This document shows, piece by piece, positions 1-8,473 of a stretch of 64,000 bases of DNA. A program made the position numbers and the translations under genes. Below the pieces are notes generated by a model. The model saw nothing but the letters and a program-made list of their open reading frames with translations. It was not told the origin of the DNA and did no database searches. The first letter of the stretch is position 1. Every line of letters starts with the position of its first letter. Origin of the DNA: JAPOUP01 sp965221405 (GTDB lineage: Bacteria; Pseudomonadota; Alphaproteobacteria; Rhodobacterales; Rhodobacteraceae); assembly GCA_965221405.1 (NCBI GenBank), contig CBDCSE010000002.1, positions 2,666,001 to 2,730,000 on the forward strand, given 5' to 3'.

Positions 1-486
1 GGTTAGCCATTCTTTGCCCGGGTTTTCCAGAAGCGGCCATTCGGGCAAGGGACGTATCGCCTTGGGCTTGAGGCATACCCAGACCAGACCGTAGCGTTCT
101 CGCGCCCGGTAGCTGATCAGGCGGATTGTCTTGGGAATCGGCCTGTCAGGATCCGTGACCGAGGGGATCTTGGTGCAGGTGCCGTCCTTATCGTAATGCA
201 GTCCGTGGAAAGGGCATACGATGTTTTTGCGCTCTTCATCCATCCAGCCGAGGCTGAGCGCCGCCCCGCGATGAACGCAGAGATCACGGGCTACCGCGAT
301 TCCATCCCGCGTGCGGTAGAGCACCAAATCCACGTCCAAAAGCCTGGCCTTGATCGGTTTGTCTGTTATGGCCGAGCAAAAGGCGACCGGATGCCAAAAG
401 CCCGCGAGGATATGCCAGTCCGGTTCGGGGAAGGTGCAGTCACGCGGCAGCTCCGAGAGTTGCTTTTTATCGGTCGACAGAAACAT
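1..486 (-). CDS. Rieske [2Fe-2S] oxygenase component, N-terminal part (cut by left edge)
   Basis: The gene reads leftwards off the window, so only its first 162 codons are visible. A Rieske iron-sulphur domain is clear. The cluster ligands are C70-x-H72 (in DLCVHRGA) and C91-x2-H94 (in CPFHGLHY), the spacing found in oxygenase components of ring-hydroxylating and O-demethylating enzymes of the vanillate-demethylase type. Such proteins receive electrons from a reductase and pass them to a mononuclear iron site in a C-terminal domain, which would lie outside the window. The start is the ATG at 486. An AraC-type regulator gene ends about 150 bp upstream on the same strand and may control it. The substrate cannot be told from what is visible. 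Confidence 0.85.
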   Translation of the reverse strand, partial: MFLSTDKKQLSELPRDCTFPEPDWHILAGFWHPVAFCSAITDKPIKARLLDVDLVLYRTRDGIAVARDLCVHRGAALSLGWMDEERKNIVCPFHGLHYDKDGTCTKIPSVTDPDRPIPKTIRLISYRARERYGLVWVCLKPKAIRPLPEWPLLENPGKEWLT

Positions 487-638
487 GGATTTCCCCTTGG
501 CTGCGGAGTCCGGGTCTGCCTCACGTGTTTTGGCTCGGTTTCAGGCGACGGGCAGACTGGCGCTTCGGTCGCCACGAAACCGGGCAAATGCAGTTTGACG
601 CAACGGTTGATCGGCTCAATTGCGCGAAGAATGCTATT

Positions 639-1580
639 TTATTGCACTGATTTGACGATTTTCAGAAACTGCGAGGGCGATGTGCCGTATTTTTTGGCGA
701 AAGACCGGCGAAACTGCACCGTCGACTTAAACCCGAAGCGATGGGCGATGTCCTCGGCATCCAGTCTTTTGTTCGCATTCCGTGAAATCAGCCGGGCGCA
801 TGCATCGAGCCGACGATCCTGAATGTAGCGTGCAACCGTCGTCTCTTCGGTGCGAAAGAGCAGATGGAGGTATCGTAGGGACATCGCGTGATCAGCAGCG
901 ATCCGCGCCGGGGTAAGATCGGGGTTGGCTAGGTGCAGGCCAATATACCCCTTGATCTGACGGACCCGCTGGCGTGTCGTTTGACTGCGTTTGCTATCTG
1001 CCAGCCCCCTCATTTCCGAGACCACGGCGCATGTCATGGAAATCGTGGCATGCGCATAGATATCACGTGCGTGATCGGACAGATTGGGCACATCCCGTGG
1101 CAGCGCGAGGAGCAGGCTCCGCAAGGACCTGAAGCCAGGCGTGTCCGAGGTCAGCAACGTAGCGCAGATCTCTTCTGGATCGTCGACATGCATCAGCGCG
1201 GCGTTCAGGGGAATGCCGATCAGCCACGCGGTCGTATGTTCGCGCTGGTTATAGATCATTGGCGCCCGGGTTACGTGAAACACGGCCTCACCCGGGCCGA
1301 GTTCGACAAACCGCCCAAACTGACTGAAATCGCAGCGGCCCTTCGTAGGGATCGTCAGCACGAGACGCTTGCGCTGCGCCTTGCTGAGTTCAGTCTCGGT
1401 TTGCACCGCCCGATAAGGTGGAGCGCTGAAATATGTGATGCTCAGATCGCCAAATTCCCAGGTGCGGCTAACACCCTTGAAAGCCGCCTCGTCATCGCAA
1501 TGCACGATCATCGGACTGCTGAAGCGCCACATCCGCTCAGACCAAAGTTTGAAGGTCTCCCCCTCCGCAGGTTCGTGCAT
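639..1580 (-). CDS. AraC-family transcriptional regulator
   Basis: This 313-residue protein has the two-part layout of AraC activators. Residues of about 30-180 match the AraC-binding-domain-like N-terminal sensor. The C-terminal hundred residues hold the paired helix-turn-helix DNA-binding domain, with ARIAADHAMSLRYLHLLF as the first helix pair and DIAHRFGFKSTVQFRRSFAKKYG as the signature second pair, followed by the usual S-P-S-Q-F ending. It lies directly upstream of, and reads in the same direction as, the Rieske oxygenase gene, so a role as its activator is a reasonable inference. The effector is unknown. Length is normal for the family and nothing looks broken. Confidence 0.9.
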   Translation of the reverse strand: MHEPAEGETFKLWSERMWRFSSPMIVHCDDEAAFKGVSRTWEFGDLSITYFSAPPYRAVQTETELSKAQRKRLVLTIPTKGRCDFSQFGRFVELGPGEAVFHVTRAPMIYNQREHTTAWLIGIPLNAALMHVDDPEEICATLLTSDTPGFRSLRSLLLALPRDVPNLSDHARDIYAHATISMTCAVVSEMRGLADSKRSQTTRQRVRQIKGYIGLHLANPDLTPARIAADHAMSLRYLHLLFRTEETTVARYIQDRRLDACARLISRNANKRLDAEDIAHRFGFKSTVQFRRSFAKKYGTSPSQFLKIVKSVQ

Positions 1581-1697
1581 TTGCCTTTCGTCCCATATTA
1601 ATTCGGAGCACAGCCCCCTCTTCCTTTACGGCATCAATATAAAGATGTTGGGGATACTGGAGGTAGGGGATCTCCGTTCCGATCCAAACTAACTGGC

Positions 1698-3389
1698 TCA
1701 CGCGATCCATTCCGAGACGGGTGCGGCGGCCTCGTGCAGTGGCTGGCTGATCACATCGACGAGTGTAGGTCCGTCATGGGCGATAGCTTCCCCGAGCACC
1801 GGCGCGAGTTCCGACGGAGACTCCACCGTCCACGCCCTGACACCGAAGGCGCGTGCGACCGCGGCGTGGTCAGTGCGTCCGATGTCGACGTTGTAGAAGC
1901 GTCGTCCGAATCCCGCGTTCTGTCCCGCCTTGATCCAGCCATAGGCCGCGTTCGAGAAAACAATCGATTTCACCGGAATTCCGTAGCGGACCAGCGTTTC
2001 CATCTCCCCGCAGCAGAATCCGAACGATCCGTCGCCCATGACGCTGAGTACCTTCGCGCACGGCCGTCCCACCTGAGCGCCCATGGCCGCGGCCAGTGAA
2101 TAGCCAAGTGCGCCATGTGCCCTGTTGGTGATGAAATTCCGACCTGGCCTGCGCCAGCGGTAATGGGCGCTGAAGTAGGGGCACGGCGTGCCCGGGTCGG
2201 CGCAGATCACCGCGTCATCGTCCAGAATGTCACTGAGTGTGGCCACGACCGCTTCGGGCCGGATCGGGCGATCTGCGCTCCCGGCCAGCGGCTGAAACTC
2301 GGCAAGCTTCCGCCTCCATGCCTCGGACGCCCGTTCGCGTCCGCCCTGCATCGGCAGGTTTCTGGTGGACGCCTCAGCCGCCAACGCCTCCAAAGCCAGT
2401 TTCGCGTCGGCACAGACCGCGATGTCTGTTGGATAGTTCGCTCCTATAGCCATCGGATCGTTGTCGATATGGATGACTGTGGTTCCCGGTACGGGCGACT
2501 GCCAGCGTTCCGTTGTCACAGATCCGGCCCTGCAGCCTATGAACATCACGACATCGGCGGCATCCACTGCCGCCCGGGTTGCGGGCACGCCGCCGTTGGA
2601 ACCTATCACGCCGAGTGCCAGCGGATGTGTCTCGGATATCGAACCCTGGCCCGAGACCGTAGTCGCCACAGGAAGCTCGAGTTTCTCGGCCAGTGACCGC
2701 AGGTGCTCATGGGCATCTGCCAGGATCACACCACCACCACAGATCGCGATGGCCGATCGGGCCGACGCAAGTGCCTCCACCGCTTCCCCTATGGCCTGGG
2801 GGTCGGGAGCGCTGCGCTCGGCCGGATACGCCCTGTGCCGCGTGTCGGCCCAGATCTCGGCTTCGTCCACCGCGCCTTTCTGCGCATCGAACGGAAACGC
2901 CAGATGAACCGCACCCGGTCTGCCGGTCGTCATCGCCCGGAACGCCCTGCGCACCGTGGCGGGAAGGCGAGCCGGGCTGTCGAGCGACGCGTTCCATTTG
3001 GTCAGTGGTCTCATCAGCGAGACCTGGTCGAGTTCGGTCAGTGGAAAACGGCCCCGGGCCGTCGTCGCCACGTCGGTTGTAATGGCAAGGATCGGGACCG
3101 AACTGTCATTGGCTTCTATCAGGCCCGGAAGTATGTAGGTCGCGCCACCACCTGAGGGTCCCTCGCATATGCCGGGTTTTCCGGTCACTCTGGCGTAACC
3201 GTCGGCCATGTATGCCGCATGCCGCTCGTCCCGGGTCAGAAAGTGCCTTATTCCATGGTCATGCCGGGTAAGCGCGTCATAAAACGGGAGTGTCGTATCG
3301 CCGCATAGTCCGAACATGTGCTCGACGCCATAGGCTTCAAGCATCCGTACCATGGCTTCGGCGCCGGTCAGTTCATTTGTGCGGTTCAT
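1698..3389 (-). CDS. Thiamine-diphosphate-dependent enzyme (acetolactate synthase-like)
   Basis: This 563-residue protein has the three-domain build of the acetolactate synthase / pyruvate oxidase / benzoylformate decarboxylase superfamily. The N-terminal pyrimidine domain carries the catalytic glutamate (E55 in TRDERHAAYMADGYAR). A central nucleotide-binding-like domain follows. The C-terminal diphosphate domain has the GDGS motif at about 452-455 and the matching Asn about 28 residues later (FSNAAYGW). I chose ATG 3389, which begins MNRTNELTGAEAM, over the in-frame start 66 bases upstream because homologues begin at this point. It is unlikely to be biosynthetic IlvB: the usual IlvN partner is absent, and the neighbours are a Rieske oxygenase and a racemase-fold enzyme, which suggests decarboxylation or lysis of a catabolic 2-oxo acid. 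Confidence 0.85.
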   Translation of the reverse strand: MNRTNELTGAEAMVRMLEAYGVEHMFGLCGDTTLPFYDALTRHDHGIRHFLTRDERHAAYMADGYARVTGKPGICEGPSGGGATYILPGLIEANDSSVPILAITTDVATTARGRFPLTELDQVSLMRPLTKWNASLDSPARLPATVRRAFRAMTTGRPGAVHLAFPFDAQKGAVDEAEIWADTRHRAYPAERSAPDPQAIGEAVEALASARSAIAICGGGVILADAHEHLRSLAEKLELPVATTVSGQGSISETHPLALGVIGSNGGVPATRAAVDAADVVMFIGCRAGSVTTERWQSPVPGTTVIHIDNDPMAIGANYPTDIAVCADAKLALEALAAEASTRNLPMQGGRERASEAWRRKLAEFQPLAGSADRPIRPEAVVATLSDILDDDAVICADPGTPCPYFSAHYRWRRPGRNFITNRAHGALGYSLAAAMGAQVGRPCAKVLSVMGDGSFGFCCGEMETLVRYGIPVKSIVFSNAAYGWIKAGQNAGFGRRFYNVDIGRTDHAAVARAFGVRAWTVESPSELAPVLGEAIAHDGPTLVDVISQPLHEAAAPVSEWIA

Positions 3390-3774
3390 CCTGAGATCCC
3401 GGCATCCAGCGGTGTCTGGAAACGCGAACATGCGCCCCGTGCCGCTTTGCGTCAACCGAATTAGGCGCGAATGGGCATGATATGCGCACGACGCTCCTTC
3501 CGAACATTTTTCCGCCGGTGAACCATGCCACCGAGCGCTCCATGGTGTCGGCCATGCGGGCCGGTTTGTTCTGGTGAAAGCGGTGGGATGTGGTAAGCGC
3601 GTGGCCGACGGATAGGTGACCGGAGCCGGGAATTCGGTTTCGGGCTTCAGTTACGGCGATCCGGGCCTCAATCCGCCATACGGGAGTCATGGCCGTGCGA
3701 ATGATCGTGGTCCACATCGCCAATGCGGGTGTTCTGCTGGTCTGCTGGAATGGGTATAGAAGGGGAAATTCCTG
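3390..3774. other. Divergent intergenic region
   Basis: These 385 bp separate the leftward thiamine-diphosphate enzyme from the rightward racemase-like gene, so they must hold both promoters. I see no RNA gene and no confident -35/-10 pair. A purine-rich ribosome binding site (AGAAGGGG) sits about ten bases before the ATG at 3775. Confidence 0.5.
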
Positions 3775-4515
3775 ATGGTCGTAACCGGGGGCAAGGCGAT
3801 CTACGGGGCATCGATCGGAATTCTGATGCTGGAGGCGCGCTTTCCACGTATCCCCGGGGATATGGGCAATGCCCTGACCTGGGATTTCCCTGTCCTCTAT
3901 AGAATTGTGCGCGACGCAACACCCGATCAGGTCGTGAGACACCGTGCGGAGGGGCTGCTTGAGTCCTTTGTCCTTGCCGCCCGCGAACTGGTCGCTGACG
4001 GGGCTGACGGCATCGCGACGAACTGTGGGTTCCTGTCGCTCTATCAGCGTGAACTTGCGGCGTCCGTCGACGTGCCGGTGGTGACGTCCTCGCTCATGCA
4101 GGTTGGGATGGTGAACGCGACCCTTCCGGCGGGCAGAATTGCCGGGATTCTCACAGTTTCCGCCGATAGCCTGACCTCGGAGCATCTGGCCAACGCGGGG
4201 GTTCCGGAGGGAACGCCGATCGGCACGACCGAGGGCGGTCGTGAATTCACCCGTGTCATCCTCGACAACGAATCCCGGATGGATGTCGAGGCGGCGCGGA
4301 GGGATAATGTCGAGGCGGCGCGTGATCTGGTTTCGGCGCATGCCGAGATCGGTGCCATCGTTCTTGAGTGCACCAACATGATTCCCTATGCGGCTGACAT
4401 TCGCGCGGCGACCGGATTGCCCGTGTTTTCCATGGCGGGCTTTGTGTCGTGGTTCCAGTCTGGCCTTATGCCCCGACGGTATCGCATGGCGGTTGGTGGC
4501 GCGGGAGCGGGCTGA
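3775..4515 (+). CDS. Asp/Glu/hydantoin racemase-fold enzyme
   Basis: This 246-residue protein has the two-cysteine layout of the Asp/Glu racemase superfamily, which includes aspartate racemase, maleate isomerase and arylmalonate decarboxylase. The first catalytic-type cysteine is C84 in ATNCGF and the second is C199 in VLECTNM, one in each half of the pseudo-symmetric fold. In this superfamily the two thiols deprotonate and reprotonate a carbon next to a carboxylate. Which family member it is cannot be decided by eye. A good ribosome binding site precedes the ATG. It is divergent from the thiamine-diphosphate enzyme, so the two may serve one organic-acid pathway. Its stop lies about 190 bp before secE, with no obvious link to that operon. 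Confidence 0.8.
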   Translation: MVVTGGKAIYGASIGILMLEARFPRIPGDMGNALTWDFPVLYRIVRDATPDQVVRHRAEGLLESFVLAARELVADGADGIATNCGFLSLYQRELAASVDVPVVTSSLMQVGMVNATLPAGRIAGILTVSADSLTSEHLANAGVPEGTPIGTTEGGREFTRVILDNESRMDVEAARRDNVEAARDLVSAHAEIGAIVLECTNMIPYAADIRAATGLPVFSMAGFVSWFQSGLMPRRYRMAVGGAGAG

Positions 4516-4701
4516 AATCTCGCCGGGCCGCGAACCACCACGGCGGGGCGTTTCCTCCGGGAAGAGTCGATCATCGCGTTTGTAGCCAGACTATCTGAAG
4601 GGTTCGTATCCACGGGCTCTGAGGCTCCCTCCACTGGCAGCGGCGCTTGATTCCGTCGGTGAAAGCCCGTATCTGCCCTCCGTGATAATCGAGGAACAGA
4701 C

Positions 4702-4902
4702 ATGACAGCCCGCACCAATCCGCTGCAGTTCATTCAACAGGTTCGCGCCGAGGTCTCGAAAGTCGTCTGGCCGACGCGCCGCGAGGTGCTGCTCACCACC
4801 GCGATGGTCTTTGTTATGGCCACACTGACGGCGATCTTCTTTTTCTTCGTCGATTGGCTTATCCGTACCGGACTCAATGCTGTTCTCGGCATGGCGGGTT
4901 GA
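4702..4902 (+). CDS. secE: Preprotein translocase subunit SecE
   Basis: This 66-residue protein is the short single-span form of SecE typical of alphaproteobacteria. It starts with NPLQFIQQVRAEVSKVVWPTRRE, the conserved amphipathic cytoplasmic helix with the invariant VWP. One transmembrane helix (VFVMATLTAIFFFFVDWLI) follows. SecE clamps the two halves of SecY in the Sec translocon in the inner membrane. It is followed by nusG as in most bacteria, with a 183-bp spacer. The tRNA-Trp gene that often precedes secE is not seen here. The start ATG has a GAGGAAC ribosome binding site. Confidence 0.95.
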   Translation: MTARTNPLQFIQQVRAEVSKVVWPTRREVLLTTAMVFVMATLTAIFFFFVDWLIRTGLNAVLGMAG

Positions 4903-5085
4903 GGACCGGGGACGGCCGGGGCTTGCCATTCGGTTCACGTAAGCTTATTGCCCATCCGGATTTCCGGGGGTCGCATCCTCAGCCGGGGTGTGCGCCGCTT
5001 CCGCATCCCGGTGGGCGGAGATGTCGCTTATGGGTTTCAACGGCTCCGGCCCTTTGCCGGAGACTAACGGAGACGTGGGGGTCGT

Positions 5086-5619
5086 ATGGCCAAACGGTGG
5101 TATTCCGCTAGCGTGCTGTCAAATTACGAGAAGCGGGTTGCCGAGCAGATCCGGCAGGCCGTGGCTGACGCCGGTCTGGAGGACGAGATCGTTGAGGTCC
5201 TGGTTCCGACCGAGGACGTGATCAAGGTGCGTCGGGGCAAGAAGGTGACGGAAGAGCACCGCTTCATGCCGGGCTATGTCCTGGTCAGGATGGAAATGAC
5301 CGACAGGGGCTACCACCTGATCAACTCGATAAACCGGGTTTCAGGATTTCTTGGCCCTCAGGGCAGACCCATGGCGATGCGGGACGATGAGGTCAACGCG
5401 ATTCTCAACCGCGTCGAGGAAGGTCAGGAGACGCCGCGTACCCTCATTCATTTCGACATCGGGGAGAAGGTATCGGTCACGGACGGGCCATTCGAGGGCT
5501 TCGACGGGATGGTGGAGGAGATCGACGACGACAATCAGCGCCTGAAGGTTACGGTTTCGATCCTCGGCCGGGCGACGCCGGTCGAGCTGGAATATACCCA
5601 GGTGACCAAACAGGCCTGA
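5086..5619 (+). CDS. nusG: Transcription termination/antitermination factor NusG
   Basis: This 177-residue protein matches NusG in full. The N-terminal NGN domain begins AKRWYSASVLSNYEKRVAE and binds the clamp of RNA polymerase. A KOW domain near the C terminus (about 125-160, with DGPFEGFDGMVEEID) contacts Rho or ribosomal protein S10. It suppresses pausing and couples transcription to translation or to Rho. The ORF is full length and lies between secE and rplK in the classical order. Confidence 0.97.
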   Translation: MAKRWYSASVLSNYEKRVAEQIRQAVADAGLEDEIVEVLVPTEDVIKVRRGKKVTEEHRFMPGYVLVRMEMTDRGYHLINSINRVSGFLGPQGRPMAMRDDEVNAILNRVEEGQETPRTLIHFDIGEKVSVTDGPFEGFDGMVEEIDDDNQRLKVTVSILGRATPVELEYTQVTKQA

Positions 5620-5750
5620 TTGGTGCGGGTCGCGCCCGGTTCGGAGCGCGGCGAATTCGTGGGAGGCGAGGGGCCGCGGCTCCGGGCCGGACCACGGCAA
5701 TTCAGGGCGGGGGACGCGTCTCCCGGCAGTTGCGGATAAGGAGAGGCCAT

Positions 5751-6179
5751 ATGGCCAAGAAAGTCGTTGGTTCGATGAAACTGCAGGTCCCTGCGGGCCA
5801 GGCCAACCCGAGCCCGCCTGTGGGCCCCGCGCTCGGTCAGCGTGGACTGAACATCATGGAGTTCTGCAAGGCGTTCAACGCGAAGACGCAGGATATGGAA
5901 CCGGGTGCACCTTGCCCGACCGTGATCACCTATTACGCGGACAAGTCCTTTTCGCTGGACATCAAGACCCCGCCCGCCTCGTATTTCCTCAAGAAGGCGG
6001 CGAATCTGCAATCGGCCGCCAGTGAGCCCGGCCGGGCGGTCGTAGGTTCCGTCACGTCTGGACAGGTGCGGGAGATCGCGGAAGCGAAGATGAAGGATCT
6101 CAACGCCAACGATATTGATGCGGCCATGCGGATCGTGCTCGGTTCGGCGCGTTCCATGGGCATCGAGGTAAAGAAGTAG
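5751..6179 (+). CDS. rplK: 50S ribosomal protein L11
   Basis: This is a complete 142-residue L11. It starts MAKKVVGSMKLQVPAGQANP with the proline-rich PPVGPALGQRG stretch that binds 23S rRNA and the GTPase-associated centre. The C-terminal domain ends in ARSMGIEVKK. An in-frame start lies seven codons upstream, but ATG 5751 has the AAGGAGAGG ribosome binding site and gives the family N terminus. It is separated by four bases from rplA and so is translationally coupled to it. L11 is a binding partner of elongation factors and of RelA. Confidence 0.97.
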   Translation: MAKKVVGSMKLQVPAGQANPSPPVGPALGQRGLNIMEFCKAFNAKTQDMEPGAPCPTVITYYADKSFSLDIKTPPASYFLKKAANLQSAASEPGRAVVGSVTSGQVREIAEAKMKDLNANDIDAAMRIVLGSARSMGIEVKK

Positions 6180-6183
6180 GGCA

Positions 6184-6882
6184 ATGGCTAAGCACGGAAA
6201 GAGATTAAGGGCTGCGCGCGCGGCTGTCGCCGGCAAGGAAAGCCTTACGGTCGAGGGAGCTGTCGCGCTGGTCAAGGAAAACGCCACCGCGAAGTTTGAC
6301 GAGAGTGTCGAGATCGCCATATGTCTGGGTGTCGACCCCCGTCATGCCGATCAGATGGTTCGGGGTACGGTCGATTTGCCGAACGGAACCGGCAGGCAGG
6401 TCCGCGTGGCCGTTTTCGCCCGCGGGCCAAAAGCCGACGAGGCCAGGGAAGCGGGTGCTGACGTGGTCGGAGCCGAGGACCTTATGGAAACCGTCCAGAG
6501 TGGAACCATCGAGTTCGACCGATGCATCGCCACGCCCGATCTGATGCCGGTCGTGGGTCGTCTGGGCAAGATACTCGGACCGCGCAACCTGATGCCGAAT
6601 CCGAAGGTCGGTACGGTGACACAGGACGTCAGGGAAGCGGTACAGGCCGCCAAGGGCGGCCAGGTCCAGTTCAGGGTCGAGAAAGCGGGCGTGGTCCATG
6701 CGGGTATCGGCAAGGCGTCGTTTGACGCGAACATGCTGGCCGAGAATCTACGCACTTTTGTAGGGGCGGTTCAGAAAGCCAAACCTGCCGGAGCCAAGGG
6801 GACCTATCTTAAGAGGATCGCGGTCAGTTCGACCATGGGGCCCGGAGTGTCGGTCGACGTCTCCAGCGCGACGGGAAACTGA
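6184..6882 (+). CDS. rplA: 50S ribosomal protein L1
   Basis: This is a complete 232-residue L1, with the GKRLRAARAAVAGKESLTVEGAV start and the conserved FDESVEIAICLGVDPRHADQMVRG and GRLGKILGPRNLMPNPKVGT blocks. L1 forms the mobile stalk of the 50S subunit next to the E site. In many bacteria it represses its own operon by binding the mRNA leader. It closes an rplK-rplA pair here. Normally rplJ follows at once, but in this genome about 3.3 kb of foreign DNA intervenes. Confidence 0.97.
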   Translation: MAKHGKRLRAARAAVAGKESLTVEGAVALVKENATAKFDESVEIAICLGVDPRHADQMVRGTVDLPNGTGRQVRVAVFARGPKADEAREAGADVVGAEDLMETVQSGTIEFDRCIATPDLMPVVGRLGKILGPRNLMPNPKVGTVTQDVREAVQAAKGGQVQFRVEKAGVVHAGIGKASFDANMLAENLRTFVGAVQKAKPAGAKGTYLKRIAVSSTMGPGVSVDVSSATGN

Positions 6883-6999
6883 GGGCAGGCTGATCGAGTG
6901 ATGTAAGTCCGGCGACCTGGCGTCGATTTTTCCGTGATGATGGCGTGAACCTTGACAAAATAGTGAGTATGCGAGCCGGGGCCGGGTTTCTCCCCGGGT

Positions 7000-7377
7000 G
7001 TGTCGCCAAGGGCGTCGAGATCGCCCGCGGCCGCGGAAACGCGCACTGACGGGAAGTTTCCCCGCTTTGGCAGGCGGTCGTGAAGGGAGATCGGGAATGG
7101 TGTATCCCAAATTATGGGGAACGCCGAAGACGTCCCCGATCCGCTCCCGGATGCCGGCGACCGTCGAGTGCGACGGCCTGCCCGCGTCGGGGTCCGGCCC
7201 GGTCTCCAGCCACGACGCGACCTCCGCGGTTCTCTGGATGCCCGGCTTCGGCGGACGCCCCGTCCGGGCGATGGCCCGCAGCTGGTGGCGGCAGTCGCGG
7301 AACCTGCGCCCCGGCGCCAGTTCGCGTAGCCGTTCGGATGTGTGGTCGGTGCGCGTAGCCATGACTTTCGCGGACAT
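7000..7377 (-). pseudogene. IS630-like transposase, degenerate N-terminal remnant
   Basis: From ATG 7377 the reading begins MSAKVMATRTDHTSERLRE and continues through a basic region (QLRAIAR). It then follows the spacing of IS630-family orfA N-terminal DNA-binding domains, including a block resembling the usual ESGP-...-DL-...-F-G-V segment (LETGPDPDAG...IGDVFGV). After about residue 120 the similarity dissolves, and no DDE catalytic domain follows. Call based on recognised pattern only; it could be another helix-turn-helix IS protein. It is certainly not complete. Confidence 0.5.
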
Positions 7378-7501
7378 GCCGCTCTCCTTCCACCTGTTCC
7401 GAAACACAGGATACGGGACGGCCGCGCCGGTCACACGCGGAGTAACGGGGTGGAACACGGCATGGTGCATTTCCGTAAGTCAATGGGCAGTCCCCTGAAC
7501 C

Positions 7502-7939
7502 TTGACAGCGCCGAAACAGGTACGCCTCAGCGTTCCAGGCGTCGCCTGCCTTCAACCTCAGGAGAGCGGGACCACAGTCTGGACAGCTGATAAGCCCTTA
7601 ACAGACAAGGAAATTGTCAAAGAATACTGCCAAAGACATCCATACCATGAAGTTCTGACGCTGGTTGAGTTTGTTCTCCGGCATGACAGCTGTCCGGATG
7701 ACCTGCGATCCGATCTGGTAAGCGTCTTTGACCAACCGCCGCTCGTTGCCTACCACGTTCAGAGGCTAAACGGACAATTAACCATCGTGCCCCGATCTGA
7801 CGTTGAGTCGGGACTGGCGGCACGGCGGAATCTGACGGTCGTTGAAGATAGCGATCCGGAAGGCGCGAGGGAGCATCTTCGCAAGGGTGCACGCCAGATT
7901 TTTTGGTCAGGCTGTAGCGGTCCGCTGCGCCTTCCATAG
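7502..7939 (+). CDS. Hypothetical protein, base composition unlike its neighbours
   Basis: This is an open frame of 145 codons that opens with TTG; I do not recognise it. The central part (about codons 28-125) reads like real protein, with mixed acidic, basic and hydrophobic residues (EIVKEYCQRHPYHEVLTLVE, LVAYHVQRLNGQLTIVPRSD). It is visibly richer in A and T than the DNA around it, which suggests separate acquisition. Both ends look unnatural: the first 25 codons overlap IS-like DNA, and the last 15 run into sequence that encodes a transposase scrap on the other strand. It is probably the remaining piece of a longer gene. No signal peptide or membrane helix is seen. Confidence 0.4.
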   Translation: MTAPKQVRLSVPGVACLQPQESGTTVWTADKPLTDKEIVKEYCQRHPYHEVLTLVEFVLRHDSCPDDLRSDLVSVFDQPPLVAYHVQRLNGQLTIVPRSDVESGLAARRNLTVVEDSDPEGAREHLRKGARQIFWSGCSGPLRLP

Positions 7940-8060
7940 GACGAACTGTTCCCACCGCGGGTTCCTGCAGCAGGTTTTCAGCGCCAGCAGCGCGTTCGCG
8001 CCCCGCACCGACCATCTGCATTCCGACCTCCCGAAGCAATCGATGCACCCGGCCGCGTCC
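7910..8060 (-). pseudogene. Transposase C-terminal scrap (family uncertain)
   Basis: The leftward frame contains WSVRGANALLALKTCCRNPRWEQFVLWK and then a stop. This is the kind of ending seen in several IS transposases, where a basic motif is followed by an alanine-leucine-rich helix and a final W. Nothing catalytic remains. Family assignment is a guess (ISKra4-like or related). Confidence 0.35.
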
Positions 8061-8153
8061 CTGTTCCGGTCACGATGCGGACGCAGGGCCGCGAACTCCC
8101 GCTCCGCCGCCGCCCGGCCGGGCGGCGGCGGAGCGGGAGGCGCGTGACGGCCC

Positions 8154-8440
8154 CGAGCCCTCCAGAGGGACGGCTGTTCTTCCACATGACCGCCGCCTTC
8201 GACGAGTTCCAGCGCGAGCTGACCGTCGAAAACACCCGTGCCGGCCTCAAAGCCGTGGCAAGACACGGACGTCGGGGCGGGCGGCCAAAGGCCATGAACG
8301 AGCGAACCCTTAAGCATGCCAGGGCCATGCTGGCCAGTGTCAAGGCGGGCCAGACCAAGCCGCATGGCCGAACTGCGCGGCCCTTGGCATCCGCACCCCG
8401 AGCGGCTATCATCGCCCCATGCATACGACTCGCCGGGGGC
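8154..8440 (+). pseudogene. Serine recombinase (Tn3-type resolvase), C-terminal fragment
   Basis: The reading PEGRLFFHMTAAFDEFQREL then TRAGLKAVARHGRRGGRPKAMNE is the end of the catalytic domain plus the hinge of Tn3-family resolvases and invertases. In intact proteins this is G-R-L-x-F-H...E-F-x-R-x-L-x-x-E-R-T-x-A-G-L followed by G-R-x-G-G-R-P. The N-terminal catalytic serine part is missing. The last helix-turn-helix is reached only by a frame change (ALGIRTPSGYHRP in another frame). A truncated Tn3-type transposase lies at 25426-27266 in the same window, but whether they came in together is unknown. Confidence 0.7.
8384..8412 (+). promoter_or_regulatory. Predicted promoter for the secreted-protein gene at 8474
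   Basis: TTGGCA at 8384-8389 and TATCAT at 8407-8412 are separated by 17 bases, giving a sigma-70-type promoter with a transcription start near 8419. It lies in the decayed end of the resolvase fragment, 60-75 bases before the two candidate start codons of the downstream gene. Confidence 0.45.
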
Positions 8441-8473
8441 TCGTCCTGAGACCCCCGTCAGGCATCTCAAGAC

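Noticed and set aside
4516..4701. tRNA-Trp before secE, and tRNAs elsewhere
   Set aside because: No cloverleaf-compatible sequence with a T-loop GTTCRA and an acceptor stem was found here or in the other gaps.
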